DNA from: Methylotenera sp. RIFCSPLOWO2_02_FULL_45_14
Lineage (GTDB): Bacteria; Pseudomonadota; Gammaproteobacteria; Burkholderiales; Methylophilaceae
NCBI GenBank assembly: GCA_001803395.1
Contig: MHBU01000031.1
Location: 198,632 to 262,631, forward strand
Direction: 5' to 3'
Length of the DNA stretch: 64,000 nt
Shown here: one piece after another, positions 17,934 through 27,315 of the stretch
Numbering within the stretch: position 1 is the first letter of the stretch
How the letters are laid out: the number at the start of each line of letters is the position of its first letter
The notes under the pieces: model-generated
The model's database searches: none
What the model was told of the DNA's origin: nothing
Seen by the model: only the letters and a program-made list of their open reading frames with translations
Made by a program: the position numbers and the translations under genes

Positions 17934-18725
17934 GTGAACGAATTAAGACAAAGCGCCTTGCACTGGCTGGCTGAGTGTAGCGTTAGCAACAAAACCGCAG
18001 GTGTTGCCGCGCTTAATCAGGCTTGGCTGGCAGGTCAAGTATGTCTTGATGTAAATACAGGAATTGCCGCAAACTTGGCGATTCCTGGTCATCCTGCTAA
18101 GCCAGAGTTAGTGTCGCCGCTAACCGTCAAAAAACGCTCCATGCGCACCATTGAAGGCCGCGCGGCTTTAATCCACGCGCTGGCACATATTGAATTTAAC
18201 GCCATTAACCTCGCTTTAGATGCTATTTGGCGTTTTGCCAATATGCCGCAGGACTACTATGCCGATTGGCTCAAAGTAGCGGCTGAAGAAGCTTATCATT
18301 TCAATTTGCTCAATAACCATTTGCAAACTATAGGTTACACCTATGGCGACTTTTCCGGCCATAACAGCCTGTGGGAGATGGCACAAAGAACGCAAGCGGA
18401 CGTGCTAGCCAGGATAGCATTGGTGCCGCGCACCATGGAAGCACGCGGTCTAGATGCCAGCCCACTGTTGCGCAATAAATTTGCGCAGATAGGCGATACG
18501 CAAGCCGCTGAAATTTTAGACATTATTTTACGTGATGAAATTGGCCATGTGGCTATTGGCAACCGCTGGTTTAATTGGCTGTGTGAACAACGCGGGCTGG
18601 ATTCGATAGCAGCTTATGATGGCTTAGCTAAACAGTATAGTGCACCTAAATTGCGTAAACCATTTAACCTGGAAGCCAGGCGCAAAGCCGGGTTTAGCGA
18701 GGCAGAATTGGCGTTGTTGGATTGA
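17934..18725 (+). CDS. DUF455 family ferritin-like diiron protein
   Basis: A 263-residue DUF455 protein with a ferritin-like four-helix fold. Metal ligands are visible as HALAHIEFNAINLALDA near 83-99, EEAYHFNLL near 124 and ILRDEIGHVAIGNRW near 200, the ExxH pairs of a diiron site. The start is GTG 17934, only 9 bases after the SMP-30-like gene, so it is likely the last gene of the fcc transcript. Family function is unsettled (MiaE-like oxidase or oxygenase is a common guess). It appears cytosolic, unlike its neighbours. Confidence 0.85.
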   Translation: MNELRQSALHWLAECSVSNKTAGVAALNQAWLAGQVCLDVNTGIAANLAIPGHPAKPELVSPLTVKKRSMRTIEGRAALIHALAHIEFNAINLALDAIWRFANMPQDYYADWLKVAAEEAYHFNLLNNHLQTIGYTYGDFSGHNSLWEMAQRTQADVLARIALVPRTMEARGLDASPLLRNKFAQIGDTQAAEILDIILRDEIGHVAIGNRWFNWLCEQRGLDSIAAYDGLAKQYSAPKLRKPFNLEARRKAGFSEAELALLD

Positions 18726-18728
18726 GCA

Positions 18729-18787
18729 AGTAGCCTCGATGCAACGCAGCAAGTAGCCTCGATTTCGTTGCACTACATCGAGGCTAC
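18729..18787. repeat. REP-like hairpin upstream of the RAYT gene
   Basis: GTAGCCTCGAT (18753-18763) pairs perfectly with ATCGAGGCTAC (18777-18787); another left arm, GTAGCCTCGATGCAACGCAG, precedes it at 18730. The same unit recurs at 19363-19393, 19445-19522, 21055-21134 and 63892-63902. This is the typical repeat handled by the adjacent RAYT. Confidence 0.8.
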
Positions 18788-18803
18788 GGTTAGACTTTGA
18801 TAC

Positions 18804-19331
18804 ATGGTGCAATATAGACGCAATTTAGTAGCAGGCGGAACGTATTTTTTCACGGTGACGTTGATTGATCGCGATTCTGGTATTTTAACGCGATACATTG
18901 ATGCGTTGCGAACATCAGTTGAGTGGGTAAAGCAAACGCAGCTCTTTGAAATTGTTGCTTGGGTGGTGTTGCCAGATCACCTGCATGCAGTATGGACAAT
19001 GCCAACAGGTGATTGTGATTATTCTAACCGATGGCGGATCATTAAATCACATTTTGTACGTAGCCTTAAGCGCCAAGGCGTATCAATCAGCATGCGTACT
19101 GATGCCTCAGCACTTTTATGGCAACGTCGATTTTGGGAGCATACCATTAAAGATGAGGATAATTTACGTCGTTGTGTTGATTATTGTTATATCAATTCCG
19201 TAAAACATGGTTTGGTAAAAGCAGTAGTAGATTGGCCATATTCCAGTTTTCATCGGGATGTTAAGCGTGGCATTTACCCAAGTGATTGGGCAGGGACAGT
19301 GCAAAATGAAGGCGGTTTTGGTGAGCCGTGA
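18804..19331 (+). CDS. REP-associated tyrosine transposase (RAYT)
   Basis: A 175-residue Y1/HUH-type enzyme of the IS200/IS605-related RAYT family, which binds and cleaves REP hairpins and is thought to mobilise or maintain them. The divalent-metal histidines are H59 and H61 in LPDHLHAVWTMP; the catalytic Tyr is Y127 or Y129 in CVDYCYINSVKHGLV; RRFWEHTIKDEDNL is also characteristic. It is flanked on both sides by GTAGCCTCGAT hairpins (18729-18787 and 19363-19522), the expected genomic layout. It is a single-copy domesticated transposase rather than an insertion sequence with ends of its own. Confidence 0.9.
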   Translation: MVQYRRNLVAGGTYFFTVTLIDRDSGILTRYIDALRTSVEWVKQTQLFEIVAWVVLPDHLHAVWTMPTGDCDYSNRWRIIKSHFVRSLKRQGVSISMRTDASALLWQRRFWEHTIKDEDNLRRCVDYCYINSVKHGLVKAVVDWPYSSFHRDVKRGIYPSDWAGTVQNEGGFGEP

Positions 19332-19362
19332 AAATACATTTCGAGTCGCCTTTTGCTGTTTT

Positions 19363-19523
19363 GTAGCCTCGATGCAACGCAGTGAAATCGAGGGGCAATG
19401 TAGCAGATGTAAAAAAACCCACCGGAAGATGGGGTTTAGTTTTTGTAGCCGTGATGAAGCGAAGCGAGAATCAAGGGGAAGGTGACAATTCCCTCGATTT
19501 CACTGCGTTGCGTCGAGGCTACG
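19363..19523. repeat. REP-like hairpins downstream of the RAYT gene
   Basis: Two more degenerate units of the GTAGCCTCGAT family: left arm 19363-19373 with ATCGAGG at 19387-19393, and a longer pair from 19445 (GTAGCCGTGAT) to TCGAGGCTAC ending about 19522, enclosing CCCTCGATTTCACTGCG. Together with the upstream copies they bracket the RAYT gene. Nothing else is seen in this 204-bp gap. Confidence 0.75.
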
Positions 19524-19535
19524 CTCGCTATTATA

Positions 19536-19949
19536 TTAAGTGCAGCTCTTAGGTAAGTATTTTGCAGCAAGCGAGCTAGCGCACGCCCATGTAACTGAGG
19601 CTGCGTTCAAGGTCGGCGTAAATGTTACGGTTTCACTTGCTACTGCTGCGTTTGCAGTTGTGGCCATCGTTGCGATAATTACGCCATCAGCATCAACTGA
19701 AGTAACGCTCGCATATTTGCCAGTCGGATAGCTTGGTATCGTTGTAACTCCAGCCGTGCAAGTTCCAGCATCTATACACTGTTCAGCAACACCAACTTTC
19801 ACGCCATCAACCATAACAAATGCTTCGGACACTTGCGCACGTGCAATATAATCTTGATATGCTGGAATAGCAATCGCTGCCAAAATACCAATAATCGCCA
19901 CCACAATCATCAACTCAATCAAGGTAAAACCTTTTTGTACTTGTTTCAT
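19536..19949 (-). CDS. pilA: Type IV major pilin PilA
   Basis: A 137-residue type IV pilin, the building block of retractile pili. The prepilin leader is six to seven residues (MKQVQKG) with cleavage before F8 in [20 protein letters not shown]12 is the conserved Glu5 of the mature protein. Two cysteine pairs occur, EQCIDAGTC near 57-65 and the C-terminal [16 protein letters not shown], the latter forming the usual D-loop. AAAGGAA precedes the ATG. It is a single gene under a predicted sigma-54 promoter. Confidence 0.95.
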   Translation of the reverse strand: MKQVQKGFTLIELMIVVAIIGILAAIAIPAYQDYIARAQVSEAFVMVDGVKVGVAEQCIDAGTCTAGVTTIPSYPTGKYASVTSVDADGVIIATMATTANAAVASETVTFTPTLNAASVTWACASSLAAKYLPKSCT

Positions 19950-20036
19950 TTTAATTTCCTTTGCGTAAAAAAATTTAAGTTACCGTACACATGCAAGCTC
20001 TTAACGTTGATAAGCTGCCGTGCTTGAAATGATATA

Positions 20037-20053
20037 TGCAATAGGTATGCCAA
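20037..20053 (-). promoter_or_regulatory. Sigma-54 promoter of pilA
   Basis: On the minus strand the sequence reads TTGGCATACCTATTGCA, matching the RpoN consensus YTGGCACGRNNNTTGCW with GG (20051/20050) and GC (20039/20038) at the required spacing. It predicts transcription from about 20027 and a ~78-base leader before pilA, as in PilS/PilR-controlled pilin genes. Confidence 0.7.
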
Positions 20054-20065
20054 CATTTTTAATGT

Positions 20066-20091
20066 AAAAAGCGGGGTTGCCCCCGCTTTTT
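20066..20091 (-). terminator. Bidirectional intrinsic terminator
   Basis: GCGGGG (20071-20076) pairs with CCCCGC (20081-20086) around a TTGC loop, flanked by A5 and T5 tracts. It ends the mxaD-like transcript and insulates the pilA promoter just downstream. Confidence 0.85.
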
Positions 20092-20222
20092 AAATACATC
20101 ACTGACAAAATTTGTCACTTTATGTGCAATTTAAGTCACTTTTAATTTTGAACTAACGTAAGGTTGTTACCAAAATTTCCACCAAGGTTTTTTGTTAGAT
20201 AATGCGCCAGCTTCCTGGCCCG

Positions 20223-20759
20223 TTACTTTGACGATTCGGCTGCCTTTTTTAGGCCTGCTAAACCGGCATCAAAAATGCCGTTAATGGCGTTTAATGCGGT
20301 TTCATCATCCTGACCTGCTGGAATTGGCGGGTTAAGCTTGTATAAGCGGTAAAAACGACCCACCCATTGCACGTTAGTTTCACCAGGGTTTGCACCTTTA
20401 GTGACTAACATGAACGCATTGTAATCGGTGAGTGGTAGTGGGCTGGTGATGATTTCGTAACGGATTTTCATGTCGGCATCATCAACACTACGTAGTTTTT
20501 CAACGATGGCGCCACCATCTTTGAGCGTTAAAGTTCTGAAAGTATCATCGCCTTTTTTCTCTAGTTTGGTGCTGGCAATGGCTGGGTGCCATTTTTGCAT
20601 GTTGCCGAAATCTTTAACCAAAGCCCATACTTTTGCCGGGTCTGCTTTAATGGTGACAGATTTATCTACTTTGAGCGGTGATGGGCCGTGTGCGGCTGCC
20701 GTAAAAGAAACCAAACTTGCGCTTAAGCCAAGTGCGATTAACGCGAGGATTTTTTTCAT
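20223..20759 (-). CDS. mxaD: MxaD-like SRPBCC-fold periplasmic protein
   Basis: A 178-residue exported SRPBCC/polyketide-cyclase-fold protein resembling MxaD, a periplasmic factor reported to help electron transfer from methanol dehydrogenase to cytochrome cL. The signal peptide ends at AAAHG. The mature part carries KSVTIKADPAKVWALVKDFG, MQKWHPAIAST, RTLTLKDGGAIVEKL and WVGRFYRLY, matching MxaD-type sequences. No dehydrogenase or PQQ gene is adjacent, so it is an isolated member; it may serve an XoxF-type enzyme elsewhere. It has its own terminator at 20066-20091. Confidence 0.7.
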   Translation of the reverse strand: MKKILALIALGLSASLVSFTAAAHGPSPLKVDKSVTIKADPAKVWALVKDFGNMQKWHPAIASTKLEKKGDDTFRTLTLKDGGAIVEKLRSVDDADMKIRYEIITSPLPLTDYNAFMLVTKGANPGETNVQWVGRFYRLYKLNPPIPAGQDDETALNAINGIFDAGLAGLKKAAESSK

Positions 20760-20985
20760 TCATTTTTCTCCAAAATTCTTTATTGATGGGTGAAATTATT
20801 CAAAAACAACCATGCATTATAAATGAAATTACATTTGATTGAATGCATTGGCGATTGTATTTGTGTTAACGATGTAGTTGGGGCTTGGTTGACAGGGGTG
20901 AGTGGGGTTGCGTTGATGTTTTTCCTTTGACGGGTGGTTCATGGGTTTGTTGCATGGCTCAAGGAGCGGTGGTGGTGGGTTGTTG

Positions 20986-21051
20986 CCCTTCGACAGGCTC
21001 AGGGAACGGGGTTAAAGTAGTCTCAATTACACTCACTCCATTCCCTGAGCC
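20986..21051. repeat. CCTTCGACAGGCTCAGGG-type inverted repeat
   Basis: CCCTTCGACAGGCTCAGGGAACGG from 20986, with the reverse arm TTCCCTGAGCC at 21041-21051. A second, better pair lies at 45787-45859 and a half copy at 33645-33670. This sequence is widespread in intergenic DNA of beta- and gammaproteobacteria. Confidence 0.7.
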
Positions 21052-21054
21052 AGC

Positions 21055-21134
21055 GTAGCCTCGATGAAGTGAAACGTAATCGAGGTTTAACCATTAAAAA
21101 ATCCCTCGATTGCACTTTGTTTCATCAAGGCTAC
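21055..21134. repeat. REP-like unit of the RAYT-linked family
   Basis: GTAGCCTCGATGAAGTGAAA...AATCGAGG, then CCCTCGAT...ATCAAGGCTAC in inverted orientation; the whole forms a paired (BIME-like) element 1.7 kb from the RAYT gene. Confidence 0.75.
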
Positions 21135-21157
21135 AAAGAAGTGAATTGAGCCACTCT

Positions 21158-21215
21158 TGTAGGAGTGACGCCTCGTCGCGATTGCACTACTTCGCGGCGG
21201 GTCGCCGCTCCTAAA
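21158..21215. repeat. TGTAGGAG inverted repeat, copy A (imperfect)
   Basis: Left arm 21158-21181 (TGTAGGAGTGACGCCTCGTC...) and right arm 21192-21215 (TCGCGGCGGGTCGCCGCTCC...). It ends two bases before the stop of the following minus-strand gene. Several mismatches. Confidence 0.7.
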
Positions 21216-21216
21216 T

Positions 21217-22200
21217 TTATTGACTTAAAACAAATTGCCCGAATGCGCGGCTTTTGTCGCCCGTTTTAATGGTGGTTATTAACTTATTTGTCTTGGTATC
21301 TATTACGCTTACATTATTGCTGCCCCAATTGGCCACATAGGCGCGGTGGTTGGCGTGGTCCAGGCTGATGCCTTCCGGTGTGCTGCCTACATTGATGGTG
21401 GCTATGGTTGTTTGTGTGGCTAGATCCAGCACGGTTACGTTGTCGTCTTGCGTGTTGGTTACATATAGTGTTTTTTCATCCAGGCTAAATGCGGCGCAGT
21501 AGGGGTGGTAACCTACTTTTATGGTTTGTTGTGTATTGGTTTGGGTATTGATAATGCTTACTGTGTCTTCTTGTACATTGACGCTCGCTAGTAAATTGCC
21601 GCTATTGCTTAACGCAAGGCCAAACGGGTGTTTGCCAACGCTGATGCGTTTTTTGGTGCTGAGCGTGGCGATTTCTATCACAGCAATGTCGTTACTATTG
21701 CGATTAGCTACATATAACCATTGGTTATTGGGGCTTACTATCAAGCCTGCTGGCGCATCACCTACGCTAACTTCTTGCATTAAGCTGGTTTGCGCTGTGT
21801 TAATAGCGAGTACGCGATTGTCAAACCAGTCGGCGACATAGAGTGTTTTATGATCGGGCGATAACGCTAAACCTACTGGCGAGCCTTTTATTTTTATGGT
21901 GTCGATTAGTTTATTGGTTTGCGTGTTGATAATAGAAATGTTTTGGCTTTCAACATTTGAAATATAAGCGTGTTGCAATTTGGCTGATACCGCCACGCCA
22001 ACAGGCGCTTTACCTACTTTAATGGTGTTAATGACCTGGTTTGATGTAGTGTTAACGACAGATACGGTATTGTCACCTTGGTTGGTAATGTAGGCATATG
22101 AATTGTTGGGCCCTGAACTGCAGGAACTTAACAGGATGCTGGCGATTGCAAGGGGCACAAAATAGTGTGTTTTAAATAGTGTCATGTGTTTTATATTCAT
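21217..22200 (-). CDS. YncE-like beta-propeller lipoprotein
   Basis: A 327-residue exported seven-bladed propeller of the YVTN/YncE type. Blades repeat every ~42 residues with YVTN-like motifs: AYITNQGDNTVSVVNTTSNQVI, AYISNVESQNISIINTQTNKLI, LYVADWFDNRVLAIN, LYVANRNSNDIAVIE, LYVTNTQDDNVTVLD, AYVANWGSNNVSVID. The start is taken at ATG 22200; longer in-frame options would run into the divergent rppH start and spoil the lipoprotein signal (LLSSCSS). Function unknown; such proteins often bind DNA, cofactors or partners in the envelope. Confidence 0.8.
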   Translation of the reverse strand: MNIKHMTLFKTHYFVPLAIASILLSSCSSGPNNSYAYITNQGDNTVSVVNTTSNQVINTIKVGKAPVGVAVSAKLQHAYISNVESQNISIINTQTNKLIDTIKIKGSPVGLALSPDHKTLYVADWFDNRVLAINTAQTSLMQEVSVGDAPAGLIVSPNNQWLYVANRNSNDIAVIEIATLSTKKRISVGKHPFGLALSNSGNLLASVNVQEDTVSIINTQTNTQQTIKVGYHPYCAAFSLDEKTLYVTNTQDDNVTVLDLATQTTIATINVGSTPEGISLDHANHRAYVANWGSNNVSVIDTKTNKLITTIKTGDKSRAFGQFVLSQ

Positions 22201-22330
22201 TTTGTATTCAATTGATAGGCAATTGATATTCATTGAGGTTGATTTTAATTGGCTTTGTAGCAAATGGTTGCTTTCAATAATGCAAGAAATATGAAAAAAT
22301 TGCACTAAATAATTAAGGCAGTAAATTGTT

Positions 22331-22816
22331 ATGTTAGATCGAGACGGGTTTCGCCCGAATGTTGGCATTATTTTATGTAATGCCAGCAATCAGGTATTTT
22401 GGGGTAAGCGTATCCGTGAGCATGCTTGGCAGTTTCCACAAGGTGGAATCAATTATGGCGAAAGCCCGGAGCAGGCCATGTATCGTGAACTGATGGAAGA
22501 AGTAGGCTTAAAGCCAGAGCATGTTAAAATTTTAGGTCGCACTAAAGACTGGCTCAGGTACGAAGTGCCCACCAGCTGGGTAAAACGCGAGTGGCGCGGC
22601 AGTTACCGAGGTCAAAAGCAAATTTGGTATTTGTTGCGTATGGTAGGGCGTGATAGCGATGTGTCGCTGCGCGCAACCAGCCATCCTGAGTTTGATGCTT
22701 GGCGCTGGAGCGAATACTGGGTGCCACTTGAAGATGTGATTGAGTTTAAGCGCGGGGTATATGAGTCTGCGTTAAATGAGCTGGCGCCGCATTTGCATCA
22801 TAAGGTTGTTAAGTAG
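22331..22816 (+). CDS. rppH: RNA pyrophosphohydrolase
   Basis: A 161-residue Nudix hydrolase that removes pyrophosphate from 5'-triphosphorylated mRNA and so triggers RNase E-dependent decay in the cytosol. The sequence [38 protein letters not shown] and the Nudix box at residues 38-60 (GGxxxxESxxxAxxRELxEEVGL) are canonical for RppH, as is [14 protein letters not shown]. It is alone on the plus strand between the YncE-like gene and psd. Confidence 0.95.
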   Translation: MLDRDGFRPNVGIILCNASNQVFWGKRIREHAWQFPQGGINYGESPEQAMYRELMEEVGLKPEHVKILGRTKDWLRYEVPTSWVKREWRGSYRGQKQIWYLLRMVGRDSDVSLRATSHPEFDAWRWSEYWVPLEDVIEFKRGVYESALNELAPHLHHKVVK

Positions 22817-22819
22817 TCA

Positions 22820-22880
22820 TGTAGGAGTGACGACCCGTCGCGATTGTGCCATTGCTTCGCGACGGGTCGTCGCTCCTACA
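22820..22880. repeat. TGTAGGAG inverted repeat, copy B
   Basis: Left arm 22820-22843, right arm 22857-22880, 24 bp with a single G-T pair and a 13-base loop. It fills the gap between the convergent ends of rppH and psd, where a strong stem could stop transcripts from both sides, although no T run is present. Confidence 0.85.
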
Positions 22881-22889
22881 AACCCAAGC

Positions 22890-23756
22890 CTATGATTTAA
22901 CCCCCATCATTTCACCCAACTTAATTGCTCTCGCTGATTGCCAATCGGCATTAAATTGTAGCGCATCTTTTTCAAACAACATCACTACGGTAGAGCCTAG
23001 TAAAAACCTGCCCATTTCATCGCCTTGTTTGAGGGTGATGTTTTGATCGGTATATTTCCATGCTCTGGTATTGCGAGTGCGCGGCGGGTTGATGATGCCA
23101 TTTTTTGCAGTATGCCAAACCGTTGCCATGCTACCTACAATGGTGGCACCAACCAACACCACGACGAAATTGCCATGTGTGACTGAGGTAAACTCACATA
23201 CCACACGCTCATTACGTGCAAACAAGCCTGGCACACCCTGCGCGGTGGTCGGGTTCACGGAGAATAACGCGCCTGGCACATAGGTCATGCTTTTTAGCGT
23301 GCCATCGCAAGGCATGTGAATACGGTGATAGTCTTTTGGGCTTAGGTACAGGCAAGCAAAGTGACCGTTTTCAAATTTACCGGCTAAATTTTTATCGCCA
23401 CCCACTAGCGCGGCAGTTGAGTAAGCATGCCCTTTAGCCTGAAAAATTTGGTCGGCTTCAATGTTGCCAAATTGGCTAATTGCGCCATCGACAGGGCAAA
23501 TAAAAGCTGCTTTGGCGAGTGGGCGTGCGCCAACTTTTAACGGACGCGTAAAAAATTCATTAAAGCTTTGGTATGAAGTAATGTCAGGATTGGCTGCCTC
23601 AGCCATGTTGACGTTATAACGTTTTACAAACCAGCGAATAACAGCAGTGGTGACGTTGCCACCTTGTAAGTGCGCGAGCTTGCCAGCAAGCACGGTAATG
23701 GCTTGCTTGGGCATGATGTATTGTAAAAGTACTGTAATGTTTGTGTGCACGATCAT
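22890..23756 (-). CDS. psd: Phosphatidylserine decarboxylase proenzyme
   Basis: Converts phosphatidylserine to phosphatidylethanolamine at the inner membrane. It is made as a 288-residue proenzyme that cuts itself at the LGST motif (residues 253-256), leaving a pyruvoyl group from S255. Other catalytic residues are visible as D90 (CPVDGAIS) and H144/H147 (KDYHRIHMP). I place the start at ATG 23756; two ATGs further upstream (23777 and 23771) lie next to a hairpin repeat and are less likely. Adjacent psd-like context with ilvC is only physical, as a terminator separates them. Confidence 0.93.
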   Translation of the reverse strand: MIVHTNITVLLQYIMPKQAITVLAGKLAHLQGGNVTTAVIRWFVKRYNVNMAEAANPDITSYQSFNEFFTRPLKVGARPLAKAAFICPVDGAISQFGNIEADQIFQAKGHAYSTAALVGGDKNLAGKFENGHFACLYLSPKDYHRIHMPCDGTLKSMTYVPGALFSVNPTTAQGVPGLFARNERVVCEFTSVTHGNFVVVLVGATIVGSMATVWHTAKNGIINPPRTRNTRAWKYTDQNITLKQGDEMGRFLLGSTVVMLFEKDALQFNADWQSARAIKLGEMMGVKS

Positions 23757-23772
23757 TCCAATTATCACCATT

Positions 23773-23797
23773 GTCATTCCGACGGAGGTCGGAATCC
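23773..23797. repeat. Small hairpin repeat GTCATTCCGAC...GTCGGAATCC
   Basis: ATTCCGAC (23776-23783) pairs perfectly with GTCGGAAT (23788-23795). This short repeat is common in beta- and gammaproteobacterial intergenic DNA. It provides a GGAGG that could be mistaken for a psd ribosome binding site. Confidence 0.7.
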
Positions 23798-23824
23798 AGT
23801 GAGTTTATAAATAGACTCAATAAA

Positions 23825-23860
23825 AAAGGGCAAACCGATAAACGCTTTGCCCTTTATTTT
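23825..23860 (-). terminator. Terminator of the ilv operon
   Basis: AAAGGGCAAA (23825-23834) pairs with TTTGCCCTTT (23846-23855), 10 bp, with A/T tracts on both sides, starting about 20 bases after the ilvC stop. Confidence 0.85.
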
Positions 23861-23875
23861 TAAACCAAATTACAG

Positions 23876-24952
<1,077 letters not shown>

Positions 24953-25015
24953 TTAAGCGTGGATGAAACATCAACGCTACTTACTCTCGGCTCTCGGCTC
25001 TTAACTCACGGCTAA

Positions 25016-25507
25016 CTACACTTTCAAAATTCTATCGCCACGCCCGATACCAGATGCGCCTGTGCGCACTGTTTCTAGAATCGCGGCTTTATCTAAACTT
25101 TCGATAAAAGCGTCTAACTTATTGCCTGAGCCGGTAAGCTCAATGGTAAAGCTGCCGTCGGCCACATCGATAATACGGCCACGGAATATATCGCACATGC
25201 GTTTCATTTCTTCACGGAACGCGCCTGTTGCTTTTACTTTCACCAGCATCAGTTCGCGTTCGATGAATTTGCCATCATTTAAATCCAGCACTTTGACCAC
25301 ATCAATGAGCTTGTTGAGTTGCTTGATGATTTGCTCGATCACATCATCTGAGCCTGAAGTGACGATGGTCATGCGTGATAGCGTTGGGTCTTCAGTCGGT
25401 GCAACCGTAAGTGACTCAATGTTGTAGCCACGCGCAGAGAATAAACCTGCTACGCGTGATAAGGCACCTGCTTCATTTTCCATTAACAGTGAAATAATAT
25501 GACGCAT
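25016..25507 (-). CDS. ilvN: Acetolactate synthase small (regulatory) subunit
   Basis: A 163-residue regulatory subunit (IlvN/IlvH type) that activates the large subunit and gives feedback inhibition by valine. The N-terminal ACT domain is seen in HIISLLMENEAGALSRVAGLFSARGYNIESL, followed by the LMLVKV and second ferredoxin-like C-terminal domain. Its ATG overlaps the ilvI stop by one base (TAATG), so the two subunits are translationally coupled. Confidence 0.96.
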   Translation of the reverse strand: MRHIISLLMENEAGALSRVAGLFSARGYNIESLTVAPTEDPTLSRMTIVTSGSDDVIEQIIKQLNKLIDVVKVLDLNDGKFIERELMLVKVKATGAFREEMKRMCDIFRGRIIDVADGSFTIELTGSGNKLDAFIESLDKAAILETVRTGASGIGRGDRILKV

Positions 25508-27246
25508 TATAAATCCTCCGCGCCAATGTTGTTAGACATGATCATTTCAGACAAACCTTTACCCGCTGCAATCATCGGAAACACATTTTCTTTTTGGTCG
25601 GTAATAAAGTCCATAAATACAAAGCGTGACTTCATGTCAAACGCTTCTTTTAGCGCACCTTCTACGTCTTCAGGTTTGGTGATTTGCATACCCACATGCC
25701 CATAAGATTCAGCCAGTTTGACAAAGTCAGGCAAGCTATCCATGTAAGATTCTGAGTAGCGATTTTCATAGAAAAACTCTTGCCACTGACGCACCATGCC
25801 TAAATAGCGATTGTTGAGCAAAATCACTTTAATGGGCAAATGATATTGCTTGCAGGTTGAAAGCTCTTGAATATTCATTTGAATACTGCCTTCACCCGTG
25901 ACACAAGCCACTTGCGCGTTAGGGTTGGCAAACTGACAACCCATGGCGTAAGGCAAGCCTACGCCCATCGTGCCTAAGCCGCCTGAGTTAATCCAGCGAC
26001 GTGGTTGATCGAATTTGTAATATTGTGCCGCCCACATTTGATGTTGGCCAACGTCAGAAGTTACATAGGCTTCACCTTTGGTGACTTCCCACAATTTTTC
26101 AATTACATATTGCGGTTTAATTAAACCATTGCTGTTGTCATAATTTAAGCAGAGTTTGCTACGCCATGCTTCAATTTGCTCCCACCAAGCTTTTAATGCG
26201 GGTGATTGCTTAGGTTTTTCTGCCGCAACCAGCTCGTTCATTTCAGCGAGCACGGATTTTACGTCACCGACAATTGGCACATCAACTCTTACACGTTTAG
26301 AAATGGATGACGGATCAATATCCACATGAATAATTGTGCGCGATTTATTGAAAAAATGCTCAGGGTTGCCAATCACGCGGTCATCAAAACGTGCGCCAAC
26401 CGCGAGTAACACGTCACAGCCTTGCATCGCCATATTGGCCTCATAAGTACCGTGCATGCCCAGCATGCCGACAAATTGTTTGTCGGTTGAAGGGTAGCCA
26501 CCTAAGCCCATTAGTGTATTGGTGACAGGCACGCCTAACGCTTTAACCAGTTTAACCAAAGCTGCAGATGCATCACCCAGCACAACACCGCCACCGGTGT
26601 AAACCATTGGACGTTTAGCTTCAAGCAGTAACTTAACAGCTTTTTTGATTTGACCGCTATGACCCTTGGTAACCGGATTGTATGAGCGCATCTCTACCGT
26701 GTCTGGGTAAATAAACGCGCTCAAATGGGCTGTAATGTCTTTAGGAATATCCACTACCACAGGACCTGGACGACCAGTTCTGGCAATGTAGAAAGCCTTT
26801 TTCATGGTGATGGCAATGTCTTTGACATCTTTAACCAAGAAGTTATGTTTTACACAGGGGCGAGTGACGCCAACCATGTCAACTTCTTGAAAAGCATCTA
26901 AACCAATAGCGGGTACAGGTACTTGGCCACTAATGACCACTAATGGGATTGAATCCATGTAAGCAGTCGCAATGCCTGTGATAGCGTTGGTAGCCCCGGG
27001 GCCTGAAGTGACAAGCGCCACGCCCACCTCACCTGTAGCGCGCGAGAATGCGTCTGCCGCGTGAACGGCAGCTTGCTCGTGACGCACTAAAATATGTTTA
27101 AAGTGGTCTTGATTGTAAATCGCGTCATAGATGTGTAAAACCGCGCCGCCTGGATAGCCAAAAACGAATTTAACTTTTTCTTGTTCCAAGCAGCGGATAA
27201 CAATTTCTGCGCCAGTGATTTGATGCGGATGTGCTGTATCTGCCAT
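25507..27246 (-). CDS. ilvI: Acetolactate synthase large (catalytic) subunit
   Basis: A 579-residue ThDP-dependent enzyme that condenses pyruvate with pyruvate or 2-oxobutyrate, first shared step of valine/leucine and isoleucine synthesis. ThDP domain signals include the activating glutamate region [17 protein letters not shown], and the GDGS-type motif appears as [17 protein letters not shown] with [18 protein letters not shown]-binding middle domain spans about 190-330. It opens the ilvI-ilvN-ilvC operon. The symbol ilvB would be equally acceptable. Confidence 0.96.
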   Translation of the reverse strand: MADTAHPHQITGAEIVIRCLEQEKVKFVFGYPGGAVLHIYDAIYNQDHFKHILVRHEQAAVHAADAFSRATGEVGVALVTSGPGATNAITGIATAYMDSIPLVVISGQVPVPAIGLDAFQEVDMVGVTRPCVKHNFLVKDVKDIAITMKKAFYIARTGRPGPVVVDIPKDITAHLSAFIYPDTVEMRSYNPVTKGHSGQIKKAVKLLLEAKRPMVYTGGGVVLGDASAALVKLVKALGVPVTNTLMGLGGYPSTDKQFVGMLGMHGTYEANMAMQGCDVLLAVGARFDDRVIGNPEHFFNKSRTIIHVDIDPSSISKRVRVDVPIVGDVKSVLAEMNELVAAEKPKQSPALKAWWEQIEAWRSKLCLNYDNSNGLIKPQYVIEKLWEVTKGEAYVTSDVGQHQMWAAQYYKFDQPRRWINSGGLGTMGVGLPYAMGCQFANPNAQVACVTGEGSIQMNIQELSTCKQYHLPIKVILLNNRYLGMVRQWQEFFYENRYSESYMDSLPDFVKLAESYGHVGMQITKPEDVEGALKEAFDMKSRFVFMDFITDQKENVFPMIAAGKGLSEMIMSNNIGAEDL

Positions 27247-27286
27247 AAATCTTTTTGATTTTTAATAGTTTATTAGGTAACCCTAT

Positions 27287-27315
27287 ACGATAACGGTTTG
27301 AGCGTATTTGGTCAA
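27287..27315 (-). promoter_or_regulatory. Candidate promoter of the ilv operon
   Basis: On the minus strand TTGACC (27315-27310), a 17-bp spacer and TATCGT (27292-27287). It predicts a short leader before ilvI, with no room for a classic branched-chain leader peptide. Confidence 0.4.

Larger units (their letters stand above)
20760..21216. other. 457-bp intergenic repeat region without genes
   Basis: No coding sequence is seen. The stretch holds an inverted pair GGCTCAGGGAA (20996-21006) / TTCCCTGAGCC (21041-21051) of the CCTTCGACAGGCTCAGGG type, a REP-like unit (21055-21134), and an imperfect TGTAGGAG inverted repeat (21158-21215). Three different repeat families thus lie side by side. Confidence 0.8.

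Noticed and set aside
20167..20230. Minus-strand tail reading TGQEAGALSNKKPWWKFW in another frame after the mxaD-like stop
   Set aside because: It looks like a protein C-terminus, but no start or upstream domain exists in that frame; it could be an old frameshifted tail of the mxaD-like gene. Too weak to call.
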